From Acidobacteriota bacterium (lineage in GTDB: Bacteria; Acidobacteriota; Terriglobia; Terriglobales; Acidobacteriaceae): a stretch of 8,599 nt of DNA. Below are positions 1-8,599 of this stretch, piece after piece; the first letter of the stretch is position 1, and each line of letters opens with the position of its first letter. The DNA is taken from the NCBI GenBank assembly GCA_021781255.1, contig JAJXXG010000733.1, positions 1 through 8,599 of the forward strand. The letters run 5' to 3'. The notes under the pieces are model-generated. The model was not told the DNA's origin. It made no database searches and worked only from the letters and a program-made list of their open reading frames with translations. The position numbers were made by a program, and so were the translations under genes.

Positions 1-1
1 C

Positions 2-1753
2 TCCAAGGGCAACTTCTATTTCGATGGCAACTACACGTCGATCCCGGTGCAGCCGGACTCGTCAACTGGTAGAGCGCAGTTTGTCATCAGCCCGGAGTCG
101 GCAACGGTTCCCAATGGCGTGGATTTTTCGGGCGGCATGGACCAGATCTATGCGTCGAACTTTGGCACGGTACACGCGAACCGTAATTACTTTGGCGCGT
201 ATTTGCAGGATGACTGGGCGATCACCCGCAAGCTCACACTCAATCTTGGCGTGCGCTGGGAGCACTTTGGCCTGACCGGCGAGGCCGGCGGCGCACAGGC
301 AAACTTTGTACAGCCCTCCATCACGTCCAATAGCGGGGCGGAGTTCATCATGACCGCTGGGCACCGCAACTCTTCGGGCCTATCCCAGAGCTTTATGGAT
401 GCGCTGCAAAGAGACGGCATCGCGCTTGTCTTCACGGACAAGTACGGGACGGGCATGGGAGTCATACAGAAGTTGAACTTTGCACCGCGGCTTGGCTTTG
501 CGTATTCGCTGACGCCGAAGTGGGTGGTGCGTGGCGGGTTTGGCATCTTCTACGGAGCCTTTGAGAATCGCGGCGGATATCCCAGCCTGGGCTACAACTA
601 TCCCTTCCAGTACGAAGTGGGTTTGCAGGACTACGCGAACGGCGGCGTCTACACTGTTTCGCCTGTGAAATTTGTGAATGGCACGACAGGCACGCTGGAG
701 AACGGCATGTCGGGAATTCCGCTGGATCCCTCCAAGGTGAGCTATAGCGGTTTGACCTTCCGCGGAATTCAGCTTCACTATCAAACCCCGTATTCGCAGG
801 GGTACAACATGACGGTGCAGTATGAGCTGACGGACCACGACTCGATTGCCGCCGGATATGTAGGCTCGCAGGCTCGCCATCTGGAGGCATCGCGGGGAGA
901 AAACAATGTAACGAAGCTGCTGCCTCCGGGGACACCGACGACGGCGTATATTCCGTTTCCTGACTTTGGCGTTGGTTCTCCCTACTATGCCACGGCCGGG
1001 AACAGCAGCTACAACTCGCTGCAGACCAACTGGACTCACCATTCGTCAAACGGACTGAATCTGCTTATCGGTTACACGCTTGCGCAAGCGAAGACGGATG
1101 CGGGCGATTCGCTGAGCAACGGCGGAGCGGGCGGCTATCGTGCGCCGGGCATCGTTCCCATCAAGTTCGACACGGGCCTTGCATCGTTCAACATCAAGCA
1201 CCAGTTTGTCGGCAGCGGCACGTATAACCTGCCCCTGGGCCGCGGCAAGAAGTACTTGGGCAACTTGAACAGGGCTGAGGACTCCGTCCTGGGCGGCTGG
1301 AGCATGAACGCTATTCTCACGTTCGATAGCGGACAGCCGCAGACGATCTACAGCCAGGTCAACACCGGCTCGGGTATCAATGCCTATGCCGATGTTGTGT
1401 CGGGCGCGAAGAAGTACCGCGGCGGGGTGCGAGACTTCTACAACCCGGCTGCATTTGCCAGCCCGCCCGTGGTCACGACCATAGGGCAGAGCGATCTTTC
1501 GCCACTGGGAGGACCGGCTACGCAGGTGAATGGCCCGGGCTACAAGGACTTCGACTTCTCGGTCTTCAAATCCTTTACGATTCGAGAGAAGACGCGCGCG
1601 GAGTTCCGGGCGGAGGCGTTCAACCTGACGAATACGCCGAGCTTCAGCCTGCCCTCGGACACGAACTATCTGGACACCGTGAACTTTGGCAGGATCTCGT
1701 CAACGCGCAGCAATTCCCGCGAATTGCAGTTTGCGTTCAAATATCACTGGTAG
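2..1753 (+). CDS. TonB-dependent receptor, Oar-like, C-terminal beta-barrel part (5' truncated)
   Basis: Outer-membrane active transporter; the TonB-ExbBD system would power uptake of a large ligand, probably an oligosaccharide given the neighbours. The frame is open from base 2, so the gene starts left of the window and the N-terminal carboxypeptidase-regulatory-like domain and plug are not seen; 583 residues remain, where the family usually has about 1000-1200. Recognisable barrel motifs in order: 'YLQDDWAITRKLTLNLGVRWE' type strand pair near 200-265, 'FAPRLGFAYSLTPKWVVRGGFGIFYG' type near 478-560, 'SYNSLQTNWTHHSSNGLNLLIGYT' type near 1008-1080, 'HQFVGSGTYNLPLGRGKKY' near 1200-1256, 'LGGWSMNAILTFDSGQP' near 1289-1339, 'FRAEAFNLTNTPSF' near 1606-1647. 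It ends in ...FKYHW, a terminal aromatic that fits the BAM insertion signal. A GTG at 47 is only an internal codon. The class is certain; the ligand is unknown. Confidence 0.93.
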   Translation, partial: SKGNFYFDGNYTSIPVQPDSSTGRAQFVISPESATVPNGVDFSGGMDQIYASNFGTVHANRNYFGAYLQDDWAITRKLTLNLGVRWEHFGLTGEAGGAQANFVQPSITSNSGAEFIMTAGHRNSSGLSQSFMDALQRDGIALVFTDKYGTGMGVIQKLNFAPRLGFAYSLTPKWVVRGGFGIFYGAFENRGGYPSLGYNYPFQYEVGLQDYANGGVYTVSPVKFVNGTTGTLENGMSGIPLDPSKVSYSGLTFRGIQLHYQTPYSQGYNMTVQYELTDHDSIAAGYVGSQARHLEASRGENNVTKLLPPGTPTTAYIPFPDFGVGSPYYATAGNSSYNSLQTNWTHHSSNGLNLLIGYTLAQAKTDAGDSLSNGGAGGYRAPGIVPIKFDTGLASFNIKHQFVGSGTYNLPLGRGKKYLGNLNRAEDSVLGGWSMNAILTFDSGQPQTIYSQVNTGSGINAYADVVSGAKKYRGGVRDFYNPAAFASPPVVTTIGQSDLSPLGGPATQVNGPGYKDFDFSVFKSFTIREKTRAEFRAEAFNLTNTPSFSLPSDTNYLDTVNFGRISSTRSNSRELQFAFKYHW

Positions 1754-1763
1754 TCATCCAACA

Positions 1764-1802
1764 CTGGTGCCCGGGCGATCTGCATGATCTTTCGGGCACC
1801 AG
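1764..1802 (+). terminator. Hairpin after the receptor gene, possible terminator or mRNA 3'-end stabiliser
   Basis: A perfect 10-base inverted repeat begins 10 bases after the receptor stop: CTGGTGCCCG at 1764-1773 and CGGGCACCAG at 1793-1802. The 19-base loop can form a second small stem, GATC 1777-1780 with GATC 1786-1789, closing a TGCAT loop. No T-tract follows (the next bases are CGCAGTTCAG), so it is not a classical intrinsic terminator. It may instead protect the receptor mRNA 3' end or lower read-through into the TPR gene, giving unequal expression of the two genes. The structure is read directly from the sequence; the role is inferred. Confidence 0.45.
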
Positions 1803-1837
1803 CGCAGTTCAGTGCATACCGTCATCCGGCGGAGAAG

Positions 1838-1843
1838 TATAGT
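1838..1843 (+). promoter_or_regulatory. Possible -10 box (TATAGT) upstream of the secreted TPR gene
   Basis: TATAGT at 1838-1843 matches TATAAT in five of six positions and would start transcription near 1850, leaving a short leader before ATG 1875. No convincing -35 box is found 16-19 bases upstream. If real, it gives the TPR gene its own transcript behind the hairpin at 1764-1802 and excludes the upstream GTG at 1812 as the start. Weak, single-box evidence. Confidence 0.25.
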
Positions 1844-1874
1844 TGCAAGCAGACGGCCGGGAGATTGTCGCAGC

Positions 1875-2999
1875 ATGCAGGGTGCCGCCGGAGGTTTTTC
1901 CTTGACCTGGATTGCCAAATCATTTCTGGCGATGCTGCTCGTCTGGCAACTTGTGTTGCCCGCGCCGGCACAGCAGGTCCCAGCGTCCTCTGGTACCGCC
2001 AGGCAGCAACCAGAAAGCGCAGGCGAGGCAGTTAAAAAGGGAGAATACTTCTTCCGCCATCAGCGCTGGAACGAAAGCGCGGACTGGCTCTCAAAGGCGT
2101 ATTCGCTTACGGGAGAGAGTGAGAAGATCGGATATGAGCTGGCCTACGCAAGGCTTCAGGCCGGGAACCTGCAGAGCGCAAAGCAACTGCTGCAAAGCAT
2201 GTCGCAACGATCCGATACGGCAAGGGTCCATTCGCTACTGGGAGCAGTCGAGGAGCAGGAAAAGAACTACTCTGATGCCGCGCACGAGTATTATCGTGCA
2301 GCTGAGATTGATCCTTCGGAATCGAATCTCTTCGACCTCGCCAACCTGCTTCTGCAGCACAAGCAATATGTTGGCTATCTTCCGGAATCGGTGAAGTTCT
2401 TCCGATATGGCGTTTCGAAATATCCCAAATCTGCCAAGCTGCGTGTGGGGCTTGGAGTGGCGCTGTATGCCTCGGATGATTACGACGAGGCCGTGAGCGT
2501 CCTGTGTCAGGCAGTGGATCTGGCGCCGAATGACCCACGCCCGCTGACCTTTCTGGGCATGGCTCGCAAGGTGTCGCCTGAGCTTGCAAAGCAGGTGGAC
2601 AGCCGGCTGAAAGACTTCGCGCAACGATATCCGAAGAATGCCGCCGCCAGCTACGAATACGCGCTGAGCCTTTGGGAAAGAGGAGGCGGGGAGCTGGGCC
2701 AGCATCTGGCGCAGATTGAAACGCTGCTGCGGCAGGCGATTGCGAGCGCGCCGCAATGGTACGAGCCCCATTATCAGCTGGGGCTGGTGTATGAGAGCGA
2801 GAAGCGGTACAGAGAAGCGATCCAGGAGATGCGCAAGGCAAGCACGCTGGAGCCCGCATTTGGACCGGCGCATTTTCGGCTTGCCGTGCTGTACAAGCGG
2901 GTGGGCGATGGTGCGCATGCGGCGCAGGAATCGGCTCTGGCCAGGCGCTTGAACAATGCTGAGATCAAAGATTCGATGCTTCAGGAAGCGGGCAAGTAA
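1875..2999 (+). CDS. Secreted (periplasmic) tetratricopeptide-repeat protein
   Basis: TPR scaffold of 374 residues, predicted to be exported. Residues 1-32 look like a Sec signal peptide: K15, a hydrophobic core SFLAMLLVWQLVL, then A30-P31-A32 before Q33 as a likely signal peptidase I site. There is no lipobox cysteine. Clear TPR units lie at about 116-149 (…NYSDAAHEYYRAAEIDP), 187-220 (…DDYDEAVSVLCQAVDLAPND), 296-330 (…KRYREAIQEMRKASTLEP) and 331-364; weaker helical pairs fill the first 110 residues. The open frame reaches back to GTG 1812. I chose ATG 1875 because GGGAG at 1859-1863 precedes it by 11 bases and it puts the signal peptide at the N-terminus. The gene follows the TonB-dependent receptor by 121 bases on the same strand, suggesting a periplasmic partner, though a partner role is inference. 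TPR content is sure; ligand and function are unknown. Confidence 0.85.
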   Translation: MQGAAGGFSLTWIAKSFLAMLLVWQLVLPAPAQQVPASSGTARQQPESAGEAVKKGEYFFRHQRWNESADWLSKAYSLTGESEKIGYELAYARLQAGNLQSAKQLLQSMSQRSDTARVHSLLGAVEEQEKNYSDAAHEYYRAAEIDPSESNLFDLANLLLQHKQYVGYLPESVKFFRYGVSKYPKSAKLRVGLGVALYASDDYDEAVSVLCQAVDLAPNDPRPLTFLGMARKVSPELAKQVDSRLKDFAQRYPKNAAASYEYALSLWERGGGELGQHLAQIETLLRQAIASAPQWYEPHYQLGLVYESEKRYREAIQEMRKASTLEPAFGPAHFRLAVLYKRVGDGAHAAQESALARRLNNAEIKDSMLQEAGK

Positions 3000-3020
3000 T
3001 TTATGATCCGGGCCGCGCGA

Positions 3021-4082
3021 CTACCTTTCTCCTTCTCTCTCTTTCAGGTATCCCGTGAACAGAGACAGATTGCTGCGGAGAATGATGTGGGGCGCAAGGC
3101 GTGTGATCGTCTCAGGTGCTGTTCCCTGCACCAGGTAGCGCAGCAGCAGTTCAAGCGCCGTCTTGCCTTGCGCGAACGGGCGCTGATACAGGGTTGCGAT
3201 CACCTTGCCGGATTCGATGTAGGGCAACAGTTCGGGGAAGAGATCGGTTGTAATGACCTGAATTTCACCGATGAGGCGCTTCTCCTCCAGCGCTCGCAGG
3301 ATGGGCATGCTGTTTGCCGTGCTGACGTAGATGCCGATCGGATGCGGCTTCTTTGCAAGCAGCGCAATCGCTTGACGATAGGCGAGAGTGGGCTTCTCAT
3401 GCGACTCAACAGACGGAAGAAGAGAGAGATGCGGCGCGAAGAGAGCGAGATTTGCGGCGAACCCGCGAAGCTTTTCTGCGTGATCCAGAGTTGTGAGGTC
3501 ACCGACGAAGGTTGCGAGCTGTCCGGCTTTATGAATCGTGCGAGAAAAGATTTCGGCTGCGATGGCCCCGCTTGTTTGCGCGTCCGCTGTTACAGCCGCA
3601 AGGCGCTCACTGCGCGGCGCATCGCTCGCCACGCAGATTACAGGGATGTCGCGCCGGGCGAACTGATTGAGCGCGGAACCGATGTGGTCGGGATTCCCCG
3701 GCGCGACCAGTATCCCGTCAAAGTTCTCATGCAGGTCTGCTTTCAGAAGCTCAAGGTCGCCTTCATCGAGCCTGGGGAACGTTCGAAATACGAGGTCGAC
3801 GTTGACTCCGCTCGATGCCGCAGCGGCGTCACTGACCCCGCTGCGCAGCGCATCGAAGAAGGATGCAATCTCCCGGGGAAAGTAAACACCGATTCGAAGC
3901 CTGCGATTGAGCTTGAGCGAACGGGCCGCGATATTGGGCTTGTATCCGAGTTCCTCTGCCTTCTTGAGGACACGTGCGCGCGTGGCTGCGCTGATGTCGG
4001 AGCGTCCATGCAAGGCTCGGTCCACTGTGCCAATCGATATTCCGAGCGCTTGAGCGATGTCCTTGATGCTGGGAGGTCTCAT
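3021..4082 (-). CDS. LacI-family transcriptional regulator with sugar-binding effector domain
   Basis: Probable repressor of 353 residues, normal for LacI proteins. Residues 5-24 form the helix-turn-helix (SIKDIAQALGISIGTVDRAL) and align without gaps to LacI numbering. The hinge region is about 49-60 (PNIAARSLKLNR) with Leu56, the residue that in LacI wedges into the operator. From residue 62 (LRIGVYFP) to the end is a periplasmic-binding-protein-like domain: 'DGILVAPGNPDHI', 'IPVICVASDAP', 'VIATLYQRPFAQG', which would bind a sugar or sugar phosphate. The frame stays open back to 4235, but the ATG at 4082 places the helix-turn-helix at the N-terminus as the family requires; no strong ribosome-binding site precedes it. 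TAGAAT on the - strand (4101-4096) could be its -10 box, giving an almost leaderless mRNA; this is weak. It is divergent from the DUF5107-porter pair, its most likely target. Confidence 0.93.
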   Translation of the reverse strand: MRPPSIKDIAQALGISIGTVDRALHGRSDISAATRARVLKKAEELGYKPNIAARSLKLNRRLRIGVYFPREIASFFDALRSGVSDAAAASSGVNVDLVFRTFPRLDEGDLELLKADLHENFDGILVAPGNPDHIGSALNQFARRDIPVICVASDAPRSERLAAVTADAQTSGAIAAEIFSRTIHKAGQLATFVGDLTTLDHAEKLRGFAANLALFAPHLSLLPSVESHEKPTLAYRQAIALLAKKPHPIGIYVSTANSMPILRALEEKRLIGEIQVITTDLFPELLPYIESGKVIATLYQRPFAQGKTALELLLRYLVQGTAPETITRLAPHIILRSNLSLFTGYLKEREGER

Positions 4083-4216
4083 CGGTTTGAAGCTGATTCT
4101 ATCGTATCCTGCGTTTCTGTGATTGCGATGAAAGCCAGCCAGCGGCGCTGCGAGGCAGCGTGGCGCAAGCGGACGGGAGCGGATGTGTGGAGCAATGCAG
4201 GTGAGCGCCTGAACAA

Positions 4217-4229
4217 GGGATGTAATCCC
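4217..4229. promoter_or_regulatory. Inverted repeat GGGAT-GTA-ATCCC, possible upstream operator
   Basis: Perfect 5-base arms (GGGAT 4217-4221, ATCCC 4225-4229) around a 3-base spacer, ending 12 bases before the -35 box of the DUF5107 operon. It could be an operator or activator site for the divergent LacI protein or a global regulator. Its centre is not the CpG usual for LacI-family operators, so the assignment is tentative. Confidence 0.25.
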
Positions 4230-4241
4230 GGGCAAACACTA

Positions 4242-4270
4242 TTGACAGTGAACCATCCAGCGTGTACGTT
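4242..4270 (+). promoter_or_regulatory. Sigma70-like promoter for the DUF5107-porter operon
   Basis: A consensus -35 box TTGACA (4242-4247) is followed after exactly 17 bases by TACGTT (4265-4270), which keeps the key first, second and last bases of TATAAT. Transcription would begin near 4277, leaving a leader of about 90 bases before GTG 4369. Palindromes overlap both boxes: CACT-N6-AGTG (4237-4250) over the -35 and CGTTAACG (4267-4274) over the -10, which fits repression by steric block. The boxes are seen directly; use as a promoter is inferred. Confidence 0.5.
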
Positions 4271-4274
4271 AACG
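4267..4274. promoter_or_regulatory. Palindrome CGTTAACG overlapping the -10 box, candidate operator
   Basis: A perfect 8-base palindrome covers the end of the -10 box and the expected start site. It extends only imperfectly outward (T4265/A4276 and C4261-G4260 with G4280-C4281 also match). A second symmetric element, CACT-N6-AGTG at 4237-4250, covers the -35 box. Either could bind the divergent LacI protein. The centre is TTAA rather than CpG, unlike most LacI-family operators, so confidence is low. Confidence 0.28.
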
Positions 4275-4355
4275 GAAGAGCGGAATGTAGTATCCGAGAC
4301 AAAAAATATCGCCGCATATATACAAACTTTTTATGCGCCGGGCGGGATGCGTGTT

Positions 4356-4360
4356 GAGGT
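4356..4360 (+). promoter_or_regulatory. Ribosome-binding site GAGGT that decides the DUF5107 start
   Basis: GAGGT at 4356-4360 stands eight bases before GTG 4369. The in-frame ATG at 4333 has only an AT-rich stretch (…ACAAACTTTTT) in front of it and sits inside a possible leader hairpin (CGCATA 4313-4318 with TATGCG 4332-4337). This favours GTG 4369 as the start. Confidence 0.5.
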
Positions 4361-4368
4361 ATGAGCGA

Positions 4369-7691
<3,323 letters not shown>

Positions 7692-7695
<4 letters not shown>

Positions 7696-8599
7696 ACGGA
7701 TCGTTGGTGAGCGGCTCTGCGGATTTCAGCCACGGCTCTGAGAGCTCGGCCTATGTGTGGCTTGTCGCTTTGGCGGGAGCTCTGGGCGGACTGCTGTTCG
7801 GGTACGACTGGGTTGTTATCGGCGGAGCAAAGCCTTTCTACGAGCGGTTCTTTCATCTGGAATCCCCTGCCCTTGCAGGATGGGCGATGAGCTGTGCGTT
7901 GATCGGGTGCCTGGTTGGAGCGCTCTCCTCGGGCACCCTGAGCAACCGGTTTGGACGCAGAGGCCTGCTGGCACTTGCGGCGGTGGTCTTTGCGGTTTCG
8001 TCGGTGGGCGTTGGCCTTACTCAGCAATTCGCGACGTTTGTGATGTGGCGCATGCTGGGTGGCTATGCAATCGGGCTTGCCTCAGGCATCTCTCCCATCT
8101 ACATTGCAGAGATTTCTCCGCCGCAACTCCGCGGCAGGCTGGTCTCGCTCAACCAGCTGGCTATCGTAGTGGGCATCCTGCTGGCGCAACTGGTGAACTG
8201 GATGATTGCCCGCCCGGTGCCACGGGGCGCATCGGCGCACGACATTCTGATCTCGTGGAATGGACAGTGGGGATGGCGATGGATGTTTGCGGCAACGGCC
8301 ATACCGTCCATGCTGTTTCTCATCGCCACGTTTCTCGTCCCTGAGAGTCCGCGCTGGCTGGCCACCAAGGGGCGCTCGCAGCAGGCGTTTCGAGTCCTGG
8401 AGCGCCTTGGCGGCGCAGCCTATGCGCATCACGTTATGGATGATTTTGCGAGAGTTTCGCAAGACACGTCGCCCGTAAACATTCGGCAGGATCTGTTGTC
8501 CAGAGGCGTGATGCGGGCTCTAACGCTGGGTGTCATACTCGCGGTTCTTCAGCAGTGGTGCGGCATCAACGTCATCTTCAATTACGCGCAGGAAATCTT
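7692..8599 (+). CDS. MFS sugar porter (sugar:H+ symporter type), 3' truncated
   Basis: Inner-membrane sugar transporter of the major facilitator superfamily, sugar porter family; 302 residues are visible of a usual 440-500, covering TM1-6, the central loop and the start of TM7. Diagnostic motifs: 'GGLLFGYDWVVIGGA' (32-46) with D39 at the place of the proton-coupling Asp27 of XylE; 'NRFGRR' (85-90); R120; 'IYIAE' (136-140) followed by 'RGRLVSLNQ' with Q155; 'PESPRWL' (217-223); 'QQWCGIN' (287-293). Q155, Q287, Q288 and N293 match sugar-binding positions of XylE-like porters. Motif A normally begins with Asp; here it is Asn85. The GTG start at 7692 overlaps the upstream TGA stop as GTGA and is preceded by AGAGGT (7677-7682) nine bases away, so translation is probably coupled. 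The frame has no stop before the right edge. The sugar transported cannot be told from sequence alone. Confidence 0.93.

Larger units (their letters stand above)
4083..4368. promoter_or_regulatory. Divergent regulatory region between the LacI gene and the DUF5107-porter operon
   Basis: About 286 bases with no convincing gene. The half next to the LacI gene (4083-4200) is GC-rich; the half next to the DUF5107 gene becomes AT-rich (4301-4332). The second half holds a sigma70-like promoter, three small palindromes and a leader hairpin. Both flanking genes start here, so this is where autoregulation and substrate-dependent control should act. Open frames run through it on both strands (the + frame upstream of 4369 and the - frame to 4235), but both are read as extensions of flanking or shadow frames. 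Confidence 0.6.

Noticed and set aside
1812..1874. GTG 1812 as the start of the secreted TPR protein
   Set aside because: No ribosome-binding site precedes it, and it adds 21 mostly charged residues ahead of the signal peptide; ATG 1875 fits better.
2107..2918. Two long - strand open frames (250 and 227 codons) opposite the secreted TPR gene
   Set aside because: Both are shadows: the + strand frame holds a signal peptide and four clear TPR units, while the - frames give low-complexity Arg/Ala/Pro or unrelated sequence.
3024..3046. Pyrimidine-rich tract (CTTTCTCC…CTCTCTTTC) looking like a simple repeat or terminator T-run
   Set aside because: On the - strand it encodes the Lys/Arg/Glu-rich C-terminus of the LacI protein (…KEREGER); it has no upstream hairpin to act as a terminator.
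4083..4235. In-frame 51-residue N-terminal extension of the LacI protein
   Set aside because: It would put the helix-turn-helix at residue 56 instead of the N-terminus, and the extra residues show no domain. The ATG at 4082 matches LacI numbering exactly.
3003..4364. 453-codon open frame on the + strand opposite the LacI gene
   Set aside because: It is the antisense shadow of the LacI coding sequence. Its translation is rich in Cys, Arg and Ser and shows no recognisable domain, while the - strand gives a full LacI protein.

Overview
The window reads as a fragment of a carbohydrate-uptake locus from an Acidobacteriota bacterium, most likely class Terriglobia (Acidobacteriaceae). The lineage is inferred from three things: moderately high GC, an Oar-type TonB-dependent receptor ending in an aromatic (…FKYHW) as is typical of the very large acidobacterial receptor families, and the pairing of a DUF5107/TPR protein with a 'GYDWVVIGGA'-type sugar porter. 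No rRNA or other taxonomic marker is present, so genus cannot be given.

Layout. (1) Positions 2-1753, + strand: the C-terminal 583 residues of an outer-membrane TonB-dependent receptor, cut by the left edge. (2) A hairpin lies just after its stop (1764-1802), followed by a secreted TPR-repeat protein on the same strand (start placed at ATG 1875, end 2999). (3) A LacI-family regulator on the - strand (3021-4082) is convergent with the TPR gene, only 21 bases away. (4) A divergent regulatory region of about 286 bases (4083-4368) carries a good sigma70-like promoter and several small palindromes. (5) On the + strand, a 1108-residue cytoplasmic protein has an N-terminal DUF5107 domain and a long TPR C-terminal half (4369-7695). 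It overlaps by four bases (GTGA) an MFS sugar porter (7692 to the right edge, cut after about 302 residues).

How the parts may work together (inference). The outer-membrane receptor and its periplasmic TPR neighbour would bring an oligosaccharide or glycoside across the outer membrane. The sugar porter would move the released sugar across the inner membrane by H+ symport. The DUF5107 protein, translationally coupled to the porter, would act on or sense that sugar in the cytoplasm. The LacI protein, transcribed divergently from this pair, would repress it until a sugar ligand binds its periplasmic-binding-protein-like domain. No glycoside hydrolase, kinase or isomerase lies in the window, so the substrate cannot be named.

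The most interesting item is the DUF5107-TPR gene. It is large, highly conserved in motif, has no function known to me, and is locked by overlap to a sugar porter and by position to a LacI regulator. No CRISPR array, tRNA, rRNA, insertion sequence or phage gene was seen.
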